From positions 2,294,001 through 2,358,000 of the forward strand of contig NZ_CP026730.1 of assembly GCF_003369795.1 (NCBI RefSeq): a stretch of 64,000 nucleotides of DNA. Direction: 5' to 3'. A model generated the notes under the pieces. The model had not been told where the DNA came from, did no database searches, and saw nothing but the letters and a program-made list of their open reading frames with translations. Made by a program: the position numbers and the translations under genes. Source of the DNA: Streptomyces sp. CB09001. Its GTDB lineage: Bacteria; Actinomycetota; Actinomycetes; Streptomycetales; Streptomycetaceae. Of this stretch, positions 16,249-26,608 are shown in pieces (the stretch's first letter is position 1; each line of letters begins with the position of its first letter).

Positions 16249-18896
16249 GCGGAACCTCCGATCAGGGTGAGGAAGGCGTCCTCCAGGCGGCGGTGCGGGC
16301 CGACCGACGCCACGGGGATCTCCAGCCGGACCAGTTCGGCGACCAGGCCGGGCGCCGTGCCACCGGGGTCGAGGCGGACCAGGAGCCCGTCGTCGGTGTG
16401 CACGACCGAGGCGACGCCGGGCAGGGCGGCGACCTTGTCCACGAGCGGTTCGTCCACGGGCAGGCCGGTGCCGACCAGGAGGGTGTCGCCGGAGCCGATG
16501 ATCTCGGCGACCGGGCCCGCCTGGACCAGTCGGCCCCGGTCCATGACCACGAGGTGGGTGCAGGACTGCTCGACCTCGGCCAGCAGGTGGCTGGAGACGA
16601 TCACGGTGCGGCCGGCCGCCGCGTAGCGGATCATCACCTCGCGCATCTCGCGGATCTGCGGCGGGTCCAGGCCGTTGGTCGGCTCGTCGAGGATGAGCAG
16701 GTCGGGCAGGCCGAGCATGGCCTGGGCGATGGCGAGGCGCTGGCGCATGCCCTGGGAGTAGGTGCGCACCGCGCGGGCGAGCGCGTCGCCGAGACCGGCG
16801 ATCTCCAGGGCCTCGTCGAGGTGGGCGTCCTCGGGCGGACGGCCGGTCGCCCGCCAGTACAGCTCCAGGTTCTCCCGGCCGGACAGGTGCGGCAGGAAGC
16901 CCGCGCCCTCGACGAAGGCGCCGACCCGGGACAGCACCGGGGCGCCGGGCCGGATGGCGTGGCCGAAGACCCTGATCTCGCCGTCGTCCGGCTTGATCAG
17001 GCCCATCAGCATCCGCAGGGTGGTCGTCTTGCCCGCGCCGTTGGGCCCGAGCAGCCCGAGCACCTGCCCCTTCTCCACGCGGAAGGACAGCTCCCGCACC
17101 GCGTACCGCTCGGCGGACCCGGCGTAGCGCTTGCTCAGGCCGGTGATCTGCAGGGGTACCTCGGCCAGCGCGGGGTCGGGCGCCGGTGCGGCGGTGCGGC
17201 GGCGGCCCGTCCACAGCAGGGCCAGGGCGACGGCGGCACCGGCCAGGGGCAGCCACCACACCCAGGCCGGGAGGGGTGCGGCGGCGGTCGTGACGCCGGG
17301 GGCGGTGGGCACCTTCAGGTCGCCCTCGAGGGAGACGGTGTACGTCGCCGGGGCGGCCGGGGAGGCGTAGCCGAGGTCCGTGGAGGCGAGGACCAGGCGC
17401 AGCCGGTGGCCCTTCTGCACCTCGTGGTCGATCGCCGGGAGGGCGACCGTGACGTCCTTGCCCGCCTTCGCGTCCTCGACGCGCACGGGGGTCACCAGCT
17501 GCGACGGGAGCACGGGCGAGGTGCCGCCGGGGCCGACGTCGTACACCTTGGCGAAGAGGACGGCGTCCTCGGTGGTGGAGCGGACGTGGACGGTGGCCGT
17601 CGGCGAGCCGGTGATCCGCAGGTCGTCGCCGACCGGGGCGGACTCGAACGCGGCGTACTGGCCGGGGAAGTCCAGGGAGATCCCGACGCCGAGCGAGGAG
17701 AGCTGGGAGAGTCCGCCGGCGCCGCCGATGCCGGGGAGGGCGGAGACGGCGGGCGGGTTGGCCCCGGCGGGGTTGTCGACGCGCTGCTCGCGACCGCGCA
17801 GGGGCACGGAGCGCTGTCCGTTCGTCAGCCCCGGGTAGTGGTCGGCGCTCGCGCCGCGCAACTGGGCCTGTCCGTCGGTGGAGTCGACGCCGCCGGTGCG
17901 GGTGACGCGGAAGGCCGGGCCGGTGCCGGCGCCCTCGTCGTCCTTGAGGTAGCGGTCGAACCAGGCGTCGATGCGGGCCTGGACGCGGTCGTTCTCCAGG
18001 TCGCCGCCGTCGTGCCCGCCCGCGATCCAGTCGACGTCCACCGCGGCGCCGTTCGCCCGGATCGCCTTCGCCGCGGCGTCGGCCTGGCCGAGCGGGAAGA
18101 GGGAGTCGGTCTGGCCCTGCGTCAGCAGTGTGGGCACCTTGATGCGCTCGCCCACGGCCTGCGGGCTGCGCTCCTCCAGGAGCTTCACGGCCTCGGCGTC
18201 GGGCGTGCCGGACTCGGCGACCCGCTGGTACATGCGGCACAGGTCCGCCTCGAACCGGTCGCAGCCGCCGCCGGAGTTGACGAAGATGCCGGCCCACAGC
18301 TTCTTGAAGACGCCGTTCGGGAACAGCGCGTCCGCCAGGTTCCAGTACGTGATGGCGGGGGCGACGGCGTCCACCCGGGTGTCGTGCCCGGCGGCGAGCA
18401 GCGCGACCGCGCCGCCGTAGGAGCCGCCCGCGACGCCCACGCGGGGGTCGCCGTCCTTGTCCAGCTCGACCTGGGGCTGCTCGGCGAGCCAGTCGATCAG
18501 CCGGGACACGTCGGCGACCTCGCCGTCCGGCGCGTTCAGCCCGATCTTCCCGGTGGACTTCCCGAAGCCGCGCGCCGACCAGGTGAGGACCGCGTACCCG
18601 TCCCTCGCCAGGTCCTCGGCCTGCTCCCGTACGTCGTCCTTGCTGCCGCCGAATCCGTGCGCGAGCAGGACGGCCGGGCGGTGGCCGCCGGAGCCCGCCG
18701 TGAAGTACGAGGTGTCCAGGCGCACGCCGTCGCCCACCGCCATGACCCGGTCGGCACGGCGCACCGGGGCCGGGTCGTCACCGGCGACGGCCGTCCACGT
18801 CCCGGCGCCGGCGAGCACGACGACGGCGGCCGCGGCGGAGAGCATCCGCCGCGGCCCCCGTAGCAGCCCTCGCACGCGGGGCAGTCGAAGATCCAT
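16245..18896 (-). CDS. S15/CocE-type alpha/beta hydrolase fused to an ABC ATPase
   Basis: 883 residues in one frame. N-terminal helix 19-38, then a hydrolase of the X-Pro dipeptidyl-peptidase (S15) type: oxyanion LLAHGFGGS (77-85), nucleophile Ser159 in GGSYGG, Asp264 in GQTDSLFP and His295 in GGHDGG. A beta-rich C-terminal S15-like domain covers about 330-525. A second membrane helix (543-562) leads to an ABC ATPase: Walker A GPNGAGKT (617-624), signature YSQGM (713-717), Walker B LLILDEP (733-739), switch His770. The topology puts the hydrolase outside and the ATPase inside. The permease partner overlaps downstream. The start at 18896 has no clear ribosome site; an ATG at 18845 is possible but would remove the basic segment before the helix. 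Confidence 0.88.
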   Translation of the reverse strand: MDLRLPRVRGLLRGPRRMLSAAAAVVVLAGAGTWTAVAGDDPAPVRRADRVMAVGDGVRLDTSYFTAGSGGHRPAVLLAHGFGGSKDDVREQAEDLARDGYAVLTWSARGFGKSTGKIGLNAPDGEVADVSRLIDWLAEQPQVELDKDGDPRVGVAGGSYGGAVALLAAGHDTRVDAVAPAITYWNLADALFPNGVFKKLWAGIFVNSGGGCDRFEADLCRMYQRVAESGTPDAEAVKLLEERSPQAVGERIKVPTLLTQGQTDSLFPLGQADAAAKAIRANGAAVDVDWIAGGHDGGDLENDRVQARIDAWFDRYLKDDEGAGTGPAFRVTRTGGVDSTDGQAQLRGASADHYPGLTNGQRSVPLRGREQRVDNPAGANPPAVSALPGIGGAGGLSQLSSLGVGISLDFPGQYAAFESAPVGDDLRITGSPTATVHVRSTTEDAVLFAKVYDVGPGGTSPVLPSQLVTPVRVEDAKAGKDVTVALPAIDHEVQKGHRLRLVLASTDLGYASPAAPATYTVSLEGDLKVPTAPGVTTAAAPLPAWVWWLPLAGAAVALALLWTGRRRTAAPAPDPALAEVPLQITGLSKRYAGSAERYAVRELSFRVEKGQVLGLLGPNGAGKTTTLRMLMGLIKPDDGEIRVFGHAIRPGAPVLSRVGAFVEGAGFLPHLSGRENLELYWRATGRPPEDAHLDEALEIAGLGDALARAVRTYSQGMRQRLAIAQAMLGLPDLLILDEPTNGLDPPQIREMREVMIRYAAAGRTVIVSSHLLAEVEQSCTHLVVMDRGRLVQAGPVAEIIGSGDTLLVGTGLPVDEPLVDKVAALPGVASVVHTDDGLLVRLDPGGTAPGLVAELVRLEIPVASVGPHRRLEDAFLTLIGGSA

Positions 18897-19211
18897 GTGT
18901 CAACGGTACGGGCCGCCGCCGGCAACGGGGGCCGCCCCGGGGCTGAACCGGCGGCCCTCCCACGGAAGTACGGGGCCGCTCCCGCGTACCACGGGCGCGG
19001 TAGGCCGGTCGGGGTCCGGCGGGCCCACCGCGCGCCGGGTTCCGGCGGGCCGTCACGTCCCACGGCCGCGATGGAGCCGGTCAGCAACAGGTGGCTCGCC
19101 TCCTGCTGGGGCAGGAGCGTGCCGTCGTCCGGTACCCGGACGCTGTCGGTGGGGCCCGGTAGAGTCCTTCGCACAGTTGAATCACAGGGACACAGCAACG
19201 GGTGGGGACTC

Positions 19212-20069
19212 ATGAAGCTGATGTACGGCGCGGCCTGGGTGGGGCTCACGGCGGCCGCGATGGTGGCGGCGACCGCGTGCGGCTCGGACGGCGCGAAGAC
19301 GGCGGCGGAGTCGGTCGACAGGGCCGCGGACAAGGGGACCGCGGTCATGGCGGCCCTCACCCGGGCCACCGACCGGACCGAGGAGCTGGGCTCCGCCAAG
19401 GTCAGGACGACGACCGAGCTGGTCGCGACCGGCGGCGAGCCGATCTCCATGGACGGCACGTACTCCTGGGGGGACGGCGCGGCCATGGACGTCGAGATGG
19501 ACACGGCCGCCGCGCAGATGAGCGCCCTCCAGGACGACCCGACGACGCGGGTCGTCATGGTCGACGGGGCCTACTACTACGACGTGGATCCCCAGCCGAG
19601 CGGCCCGATCGCGGGCAAGGAGTGGATGCGCGTCGACGTCGCCGCGGTGGCGGGCGAGGCGGGCGCCGACAACATGGCGGCCACCGCCGACCCGACGGCG
19701 GCGCTGCGCTACATGACGGCCTCCACGGAGGTGGAGGACCTCGGCGAGGAGACCGTCCTCGGCAAGAAGACCACCCACTACCGGGGCAGCGTCGGCGCGG
19801 AGCACGTCGAGAAGTCCAAGCTCACCGAGGCCGAGAAGAAGGCGGCCATCGCCGCCCTGGAGGCGAGCGGCGGCAAGCTGACCTGCGACATCTGGGTCGA
19901 CGGCAAGGACCTGCCGGTGCGGATCTCGCAGGCCGGCGCCGGGATGACCGTGAGCATGGACTTCGTGAAGTTCGGCGCCACCGAGAAGATCACGGCTCCG
20001 CCCGCCGCGCAGACGGGCGACCTCACCGAGCAGGTCATGAAGCAGCGGGACGCGGCCATCGGCCAGTGA
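19212..20069 (+). CDS. putative lipoprotein (LppX/LprG-like size)
   Basis: 285 residues, ATG with a GGGTGGGG run just upstream. A signal peptide ends in [10 protein letters not shown], with Cys23 as the lipid-anchor candidate (lipobox ATAC). The mature protein lacks membrane helices and contains [19 protein letters not shown], a repeated beta-strand pattern and [12 protein letters not shown]. That is reminiscent of LppX/LprG-type secreted lipoproteins that bind acylated ligands, but I recognise no diagnostic motif. It is convergent with mmsA; a shared terminator separates them. Confidence 0.75.
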   Translation: MKLMYGAAWVGLTAAAMVAATACGSDGAKTAAESVDRAADKGTAVMAALTRATDRTEELGSAKVRTTTELVATGGEPISMDGTYSWGDGAAMDVEMDTAAAQMSALQDDPTTRVVMVDGAYYYDVDPQPSGPIAGKEWMRVDVAAVAGEAGADNMAATADPTAALRYMTASTEVEDLGEETVLGKKTTHYRGSVGAEHVEKSKLTEAEKKAAIAALEASGGKLTCDIWVDGKDLPVRISQAGAGMTVSMDFVKFGATEKITAPPAAQTGDLTEQVMKQRDAAIGQ

Positions 20070-20095
20070 CCCGCGACGCCCCCCGGTCCGCCGCG

Positions 20096-20138
20096 ACGCC
20101 CCCGGTCCGCCGTGCCGCCCGGCGGGCCGGGGGCGTCC
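20096..20138. terminator. bidirectional terminator between lipoprotein gene and mmsA
   Basis: Arms GACGCCCCCGG (20096-20106) and CCGGGGGCGTC (20128-20138) pair perfectly around a GC-rich inner loop, between two converging stop codons. Confidence 0.8.
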
Positions 20139-20146
20139 GCGCCGCC

Positions 20147-21649
<1,503 letters not shown>

Positions 21650-21663
21650 GACCGAGAACTCCT

Positions 21664-22023
21664 TCACAGATGGCGGCGACGGGTCGAGACGTGCCGTTGG
21701 TGCAGCTCACGCTGTTCGTGCTGCTCACGGGCCGGGACCGGGGACGGTCGGGTCGCGGTCTCGGCCATGACTCCATCCCAGCAGCCGGGCGCCGCGGGCG
21801 CGCCCGACACTGTGTCTGCGGTTTGGGTGTCCGCGTAGACACGTGGGGCAGTGTGGGCGGCCCGCGTCGGGGCGCGACGTGGGAACCTCCGGCGCGGAGC
21901 CGGTGCGAGCGGGGAGTTGGCGCTCGTGCCTCGCTCCTGCCAGGGCGAGGCCGCCTTCCCGCGCCGGAGGCGTTCGGTGGGGGAACCGGCGCCCCGGCCG
22001 TGTGCCGTCGGGTCGTGCGCCAT
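21664..22023 (-). CDS. possible small leader gene upstream of mmsA
   Basis: 119 residues from an ATG with a strong AAGGAGGGA site 5 nt upstream and a consensus promoter just before it. It ends 14 nt before mmsA. The peptide is Arg/Pro/Ala-rich, has no recognisable domain and becomes very basic and His-rich at the end (HQRHVSTRRRHL). Third-position GC is high in the first half and lower later. It may be a genuine small protein, a translated leader that affects mmsA, or the remnant of a larger gene. Position and ribosome site support translation; the sequence itself does not resemble a known protein. Confidence 0.4.
   Translation of the reverse strand: MAHDPTAHGRGAGSPTERLRRGKAASPWQERGTSANSPLAPAPRRRFPRRAPTRAAHTAPRVYADTQTADTVSGAPAAPGCWDGVMAETATRPSPVPAREQHEQRELHQRHVSTRRRHL
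21813..21843. repeat. imperfect inverted repeat in the mmsA leader
   Basis: GTGTCTGCGG (21813-21822) and CCGCGTAGACAC (21832-21843) face each other with one inserted/changed base pair set and a 9-nt centre. It could be a regulator site or an RNA stem in the mmsA leader; no regulator is known. Confidence 0.35.
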
Positions 22024-22061
22024 CGCGTTCCCTCCTTGCCCGCGCCCTTGCGTCACCCCGG

Positions 22062-22090
22062 TTTCTAGCCCCGTGCGTGCGGCCTGTCAA
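22062..22090 (-). promoter_or_regulatory. sigma-70-type promoter for the mmsA transcript
   Basis: Reading the minus strand: TTGACA (22090-22085), a 17-bp spacer, then TAGAAA (22067-22062). The predicted start near 22054 lies ~30 nt before the small leader gene's ATG and its ribosome site. Confidence 0.6.
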
Positions 22091-22095
22091 TGTTT

Positions 22096-22105
22096 TGTCC
22101 GGACA
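22096..22105. promoter_or_regulatory. palindrome upstream of the mmsA promoter
   Basis: TGTCCGGACA is a perfect 10-bp palindrome 6 bp upstream of the -35 box, with an additional CGGAC at 22108-22112. The position suits an activator or repressor. The rest of 22106-22409 shows no gene on either strand. Confidence 0.4.
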
Positions 22106-22409
22106 TTCGGACGACGTAGTCCGAGTGGCGGCCGAGGAGCGTCCGGCGGAACACCTCCGTCCGCCGCAGTCAACGCGCCGCGCCTGAACGACGGCGTACG
22201 CCTGTGTGGCACTCGTGTCACAAAAGCACCCTCCGGGTCACACATGTCACGCGCCCGCGGGTCTTCCGTCACACCCGGGAACGGGCCCTGACCGCCCGTC
22301 ACCCCGCGTCGTTCACCCGGAACAGGCTGGTGATCGCCAGCGCAGCGCCCGGCTCCCCCCGGCGGCCGTCCCCGGTCGCCGCCGCGGCGCGCGCGGGGAG
22401 GTGCGACTA

Positions 22410-22601
22410 GTGACCGACCGAAGGCTCTGGTCCTACAAGGACATCGCGGCCCACATCAAGGTCCAGCCGGACACCGTGCGGTCGTACCGCAAGCACGGGC
22501 TGCTGCCCCCGCCCGACCACGTGGAGGGCGGAAAGCCGTACTGGTACGCGGAGACGGTCCGGGCCTGGGTGGCGTCCCGCCCCCGCAACCGCAACCGGTA
22601 G
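22410..22601 (+). CDS. small helix-turn-helix DNA-binding protein (MerR/AlpA-like)
   Basis: 63 residues. The GTG at 22410 has GGGGAGG 8 nt upstream. Almost the whole protein is one winged-helix unit: LWSYKDIAAHIKVQPDTVRSY is a helix-turn-helix, followed by RKHGLLPPPDHVEGGKPYW and WVASRPRNRNR. This fits MerR N-terminal or excisionase/AlpA-like HTH_17 proteins without an effector domain. Its targets are unknown. A perfect hairpin ends the gene before the acetyltransferase. Confidence 0.72.
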   Translation: MTDRRLWSYKDIAAHIKVQPDTVRSYRKHGLLPPPDHVEGGKPYWYAETVRAWVASRPRNRNR

Positions 22602-22644
22602 CGAAGGGAACGACACTGGCGGCGGGAGCGACGGAAAAACCGTT

Positions 22645-22672
22645 CTGTGCCCCACGACCCCGTGGGGCACAG
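22645..22672. terminator. perfect 12-bp hairpin between the HTH and GNAT genes
   Basis: CTGTGCCCCACG (22645-22656) and CGTGGGGCACAG (22661-22672) with an ACCC loop. It lies 43 nt after the HTH stop and 8 nt before the acetyltransferase ATG, so it may terminate the first transcript or mask the second gene's start region. Confidence 0.75.
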
Positions 22673-22680
22673 TGCCGCGC

Positions 22681-23253
22681 ATGGACTTCTCCGTGAAACC
22701 CGTCCTCACCGGCGACAGGACCGTCCTGCGGCCGTTCACCGCCGAGGACGCCGACGTGATGTGGGAGATCGTCAACGACCCCGAGGTGGTCCGCTTCACC
22801 TTCGAGCCCACCACCGAACTCACCCTCGACGGACTGCGCTCCTGGTACGGCGTGCGCACCGCCGATCCCGACCGGCTCGACCTCGCCGTCACCGACCGCG
22901 CCACCGGCGAACTCGTCGGCGAGGTCGTCCTGTACGAGTGGGACCCGGCGGCCCGCGGCTGCACCTTCCGTACCCTCATGGGCCCCCGGGGACGCGGCCG
23001 CGGGCTGGGCAGCGAGGCGACGCGGCTCATCGTCCGGCACGCCTTCGAACAGGTCGGCCTGCACCGCGTCCAGCTGGAGGTCTACGCCGACAACCCGCGG
23101 GCCCGGCGGGTGTACGAGAAGGCCGGTTTCGTGGTGGAGGGGGTGCGGCGGGAGGCCGCCCTGCGGGACGGCGTGTGGGTGGACGACGTGCTGATGGCGG
23201 TCCTCGACCACGAGTGGGAGGCGCACGGACGCGACGCAGGTGGACGAAGGTGA
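22681..23253 (+). CDS. GNAT family N-acetyltransferase (RimJ/RimL-like)
   Basis: 190 residues from the ATG at 22681. An in-frame GTG at 22672 falls inside the hairpin and is less likely. The start has no clear ribosome site, so it may be leaderless. It opens [20 protein letters not shown] as in Acetyltransf_3 enzymes and contains the acetyl-CoA loop [16 protein letters not shown] near 104-119, then [24 protein letters not shown] near 131-154. Such enzymes acetylate protein N-termini or small amines such as drugs; the substrate is unknown. Confidence 0.85.
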   Translation: MDFSVKPVLTGDRTVLRPFTAEDADVMWEIVNDPEVVRFTFEPTTELTLDGLRSWYGVRTADPDRLDLAVTDRATGELVGEVVLYEWDPAARGCTFRTLMGPRGRGRGLGSEATRLIVRHAFEQVGLHRVQLEVYADNPRARRVYEKAGFVVEGVRREAALRDGVWVDDVLMAVLDHEWEAHGRDAGGRR

Positions 23254-23270
23254 CGGGTGGGCGTCGCCTT

Positions 23271-23288
23271 TATACCCCCTAGGGGTAA
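23271..23288. promoter_or_regulatory. CsoR-type copper operator
   Basis: TATACCCCCTAGGGGTAA: G/C-tract inverted repeat ATACCCC-CT-AGGGGTA with the sequence pattern bound by Streptomyces CsoR, 82 nt upstream of the copZ ATG. Copper binding to CsoR would release it and turn on copZ-copA. Confidence 0.8.
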
Positions 23289-23369
23289 GGTGGAGGGTGA
23301 GTGGTCCGGGCCGGACCACGGGTACCCGCCGGTACCCGCCCACGCGCACCCCGACGAGGAGTAAACGAC

Positions 23370-23612
23370 ATGACCGCCCAGACCGACACCACCCAGGACT
23401 CCGTCACCACCGTCTACAAGGTGAGCGGAATGAGCTGCGGCCACTGCGAGGGCGCCGTCTCCGGCGAGATCTCCGAGATCGCCGGCGTCACCTCCGTACA
23501 GGCCGTCGCCTCCACCGGCGAGGTCACCGTGGTCTCCGGGGCTCCCCTGGACGACGCGGCCGTACGCGCCGCCGTGGACGAGGCGGGCTTCGAGCTCGTC
23601 GGCCGGGTCTGA
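23370..23612 (+). CDS. copZ: copper chaperone
   Basis: 80 residues; ATG with GAGGAG 9 nt upstream. A single HMA domain with the metal site GMSCGHC near residues 23-29, followed by the ferredoxin-like pattern ([19 protein letters not shown]...DEAGFELVG). It binds Cu(I) in the cytosol and hands it to the ATPase encoded 35 nt downstream. A CsoR-type operator precedes the pair. Confidence 0.93.
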   Translation: MTAQTDTTQDSVTTVYKVSGMSCGHCEGAVSGEISEIAGVTSVQAVASTGEVTVVSGAPLDDAAVRAAVDEAGFELVGRV

Positions 23613-23647
23613 GCCCGGCGCATCCACCCCGTTCTGGAGTCCGGACC

Positions 23648-25942
23648 ATGACCAGCACCACCGCGGACACCCGCACCTCCACGACGGCCGGCGATCGAGG
23701 CCCCGGCCGCGATCCCGGCCCCGCCGAGGTCGAGCTGCTCATCGGCGGGATGACCTGCGCCTCCTGCGCGGCCCGTGTCGAGAAGAAGCTCAACCGCATG
23801 GACGGTGTCACCGCCACGGTGAACTACGCGACGGAGAAGGCCCGGGTCAGCTACCCGGCGACCACCGGGGTCGCCGACCTGATCGCCACCGTCGTGAAGA
23901 CCGGGTACACCGCCGAGGAGCCCGCGCCGCCACCGGAGCCCGCCGACGAGGCCGGCGCCGGGGAGCGCGGCACCGGGGACGGCGAGAGCGACCCGGAACT
24001 GTCGGCACTGCGTCAGCGCCTGCTGGTCTCCGTCCTCCTCGCCGCCCCCGTCGTGCTGCTCGCGATGGTCCCGGCGCTCCAGTTCGACAACTGGCAGTGG
24101 CTCTCCCTCACCCTGGCCGCGCCCGTCGTGGTCTGGGGCGGGCTGCCCTTCCACCGCGCCGCCTGGACGGGCGTGCGGCACGGCGCGGCCACCATGGACA
24201 CACTGGTCTCGCTCGGCACGCTGGCGGCGTTCGGCTGGTCCCTGTGGGCGCTGTTCTTCGGGGACGCGGGCATGCCGGGCATGCGGCACGGCTTCGACCT
24301 CACCGTCTCCCGCGCCGACGGCGCCTCCGCGATCTACCTGGAGGCCGCCGCCGGAGTCACCGCCTTCCTGCTCCTCGGCCGCTGGCTGGAGGCCCGCTCC
24401 AAGCGCCGCGCCGGTGCCGCACTGCGGGCGCTGATGGAGCTGGGGGCGAAGGACGTCGCCGTACTGAGGGACGGGCGCGAGGTGCGGATACCGGTGGCCC
24501 GGCTGGCCGTGGGCGACCGGTTCGTCGTACGCCCCGGCGAGAAGATCGCCACCGACGGCACGGTGGCCGAGGGCGCCTCGGCCGTGGACGCCTCACTGCT
24601 GACCGGCGAGTCCGTGCCGGTGGACGTCACCGTGGGCGACGCGGTCACCGGCGCCACGGTGAACGCCGGGGGCCGGCTGGTGGTCGAGGCGACCCGGGTG
24701 GGCGCGGACACGCAGCTGGCGCGGATGGCGAAGCTGGTGGAGGACGCGCAGAGCGGCAAGGCGCAGGTGCAGCGGCTCGCCGACCGGATCTCGGGGATCT
24801 TCGTCCCCGTCGTGCTGCTGATCGCGTTCGCCACCTTCGGCGGCTGGCTCGGTGCCACCGGTGACACGGTCGCCGCGTTCACCGCGGCCGTCGCCGTCCT
24901 GATCATCGCCTGCCCCTGCGCACTGGGCCTCGCCACCCCCACCGCGCTGCTGGTCGGCACCGGTCGCGGTGCCCAGCTCGGCATCCTCATCAAGGGCCCG
25001 GAGGTGCTGGAGTCCACGCGGCGCGTCGACACGGTCGTCCTGGACAAGACCGGCACCGTCACCACCGGCCGCATGACCCTGCACGAGGTGTACGCCGCCG
25101 AGGGCACCGACGAGGAGGAGCTGCTGCGGCTCGCGGGCGCCGTCGAGCACGCCTCCGAGCACCCGGTGGCCCGCGCGATCGCCGCCGGCGCCGAGGAACG
25201 GCTCGGCACGCTGCCGGGCGTCGAGGACTTCGAGAACGTTCCCGGGCGCGGCGCACGCGCCCGCGTGGCGGGCCGTGAGGTGGCCGTGGGGCGCCTCCAC
25301 GACACCCTGCCGCCCGAGGTGTCCCGGGCCAGGGACGAGGCCGAGCAGCGGGGCCGTACGGCCGTCGTCGTCGGCTGGGACGGCGAGGCGCGCGGGGTCC
25401 TCGCCGTGGCGGACGCGGTCAAGGAGACCAGCGCCGAGGCGGTGGCCGGCCTGCGCCGGCTGGGCCTGACCCCCGTCCTGCTGACCGGCGACAACCGCCG
25501 GGTGGCCGAGTCGGTCGCGGCGGCCGTCGGCATCGACGAGGTGATCGCCGAGGTGCTCCCCGAGGACAAGGTCGCGGTGGTGGAGCGGCTGCGGGCCGAG
25601 GGCCGTACGGTCGCCATGGTCGGCGACGGCGTCAACGACGCGGCCGCCCTCGCCACCGCCGATCTGGGCCTGGCGATGGGCACGGGGACGGACGCAGCGA
25701 TCGAGGCGGGCGACCTGACACTGGTGCGCGGGGACCTGCGGGTGGCGGCGGACGCGATCCGGCTCTCCCGGCGCACCCTGGCCACGATCAAGGGCAATCT
25801 CGTGTGGGCCTTCGGCTACAACGTGGCCGCGCTGCCGCTGGCCGCCGCCGGGCTGCTGAACCCGATGATCGCGGGGGCGGCGATGGCCTTCTCCTCGGTC
25901 TTCGTGGTCACCAACAGCCTCCGGCTGCGCGCCTTTCGCTAG
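23648..25942 (+). CDS. copA: Cu(I)-exporting P1B-type ATPase
   Basis: 764 residues. N-terminal HMA domain with GMTCASC (34-40), then eight expected membrane segments. Key motifs: TGES near 316, CPC at about 422-424 ([13 protein letters not shown]), the phosphorylated Asp466 in DKTGTVT, SEHPVA near 507 and GDGVNDA (659-665). The second CPC residue and the HP motif fit copper/silver export. It uses ATP to move Cu(I) out of the cell. In one operon with copZ under the CsoR-type operator. Only one N-terminal metal-binding domain is present. Confidence 0.95.
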   Translation: MTSTTADTRTSTTAGDRGPGRDPGPAEVELLIGGMTCASCAARVEKKLNRMDGVTATVNYATEKARVSYPATTGVADLIATVVKTGYTAEEPAPPPEPADEAGAGERGTGDGESDPELSALRQRLLVSVLLAAPVVLLAMVPALQFDNWQWLSLTLAAPVVVWGGLPFHRAAWTGVRHGAATMDTLVSLGTLAAFGWSLWALFFGDAGMPGMRHGFDLTVSRADGASAIYLEAAAGVTAFLLLGRWLEARSKRRAGAALRALMELGAKDVAVLRDGREVRIPVARLAVGDRFVVRPGEKIATDGTVAEGASAVDASLLTGESVPVDVTVGDAVTGATVNAGGRLVVEATRVGADTQLARMAKLVEDAQSGKAQVQRLADRISGIFVPVVLLIAFATFGGWLGATGDTVAAFTAAVAVLIIACPCALGLATPTALLVGTGRGAQLGILIKGPEVLESTRRVDTVVLDKTGTVTTGRMTLHEVYAAEGTDEEELLRLAGAVEHASEHPVARAIAAGAEERLGTLPGVEDFENVPGRGARARVAGREVAVGRLHDTLPPEVSRARDEAEQRGRTAVVVGWDGEARGVLAVADAVKETSAEAVAGLRRLGLTPVLLTGDNRRVAESVAAAVGIDEVIAEVLPEDKVAVVERLRAEGRTVAMVGDGVNDAAALATADLGLAMGTGTDAAIEAGDLTLVRGDLRVAADAIRLSRRTLATIKGNLVWAFGYNVAALPLAAAGLLNPMIAGAAMAFSSVFVVTNSLRLRAFR

Positions 25943-26421
25943 CTTCGGACCGGTCCGCATTTTATGCAGGTAGAAGGGCTGCGCCTCTGGAGTCCGGCAC
26001 TCACCTCACATAAGCTCTTCACAAGGCTCGCGCATCTTCCTTACGCTGAAGCGCCGTGCGACGTACGGGGCTCTTGCGTACCTAACGGACATATGCAAGA
26101 GACGCAGATCACAGTGATGCGAACGTAACCATCGAAGGGGTTCGAAGGTCTAAGTTGGCGATGTCAGGCAGCGTCTTGGGGGGCGCCACCTGGCATCTGG
26201 GGATGTCTTGGGGGACTTTCCCAGAGCTGCGTTGCCGGGACACGTACACCGGGAAGCTTTGAGCGGCCCTCCCGGGCGTGCGCTGTCCCGGCAGACCGCG
26301 CGGCAGGCACCACCAGCACGACGAGCTCCACCAGCATCACCAGCACGACACAGCGAATTCAGGCGCTGTCCTCACAGACGCCCGGCCGGATCCCGTGGGG
26401 GGAATCCGCACCGGGACATGG

Positions 26422-26473
26422 GAAGGCGCCCTGGATCGTCGGCCCGTGGGGGGACCGGCGCCAGGGCGCCTTC
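26422..26473 (+). terminator. 13-bp perfect stem-loop, possible terminator of an unknown transcript
   Basis: GAAGGCGCCCTGG (26422-26434) pairs perfectly with CCAGGGCGCCTTC (26461-26473). The 26-nt loop is itself GC-rich. It is 480 nt after copA, too far to be its obvious terminator. Confidence 0.6.
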
Positions 26474-26546
26474 TGCTGTCCGTCCGTCTCCTCCTGGGCC
26501 TTCCCGGGTCCTCACGGGACCTCCAGGACCACCCTGGGCACGGAAA

Positions 26547-26577
26547 AGTCCCGTACCACTCGGGGCGGTACGGGACT
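26547..26577 (-). terminator. Rho-independent terminator of citrate synthase
   Basis: Arms AGTCCCGTACC (26547-26557) and GGTACGGGACT (26567-26577). Read on the minus strand the hairpin is followed by TTTTCC, a good T tract. It lies 32 nt after the citrate synthase stop. Confidence 0.88.
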
Positions 26578-26608
26578 CACCAGGTGCGCTGCGGGGGTGC
26601 CGTGCGGC

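Larger units (their letters stand above)
25943..26608. other. 666-nt gene-free stretch between copA and citrate synthase
   Basis: 25960-26160 is visibly less GC-rich than its surroundings. It contains a CTCTTGC...GCAAGAG dyad (26071-26077/26095-26101). A 33-codon frame (26161-26262) follows. A CAC/CAG/GAC-rich segment near 26310-26355 and two hairpins complete the stretch. I see no recognisable protein gene. It could hold a small RNA or peptide gene ending at the 26422-26473 hairpin, or be a gene remnant. Confidence 0.5.

Noticed and set aside
16293..18863. 856-codon open frame on the plus strand
   Set aside because: Antisense shadow of the hydrolase-ABC fusion; typical of GC-rich third-position bias.
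26164..26346. 60-codon frame on the minus strand with a Val/Leu-rich start
   Set aside because: No ribosome site, and the hydrophobic start comes from the CAC/CAG-rich repeat read backwards.
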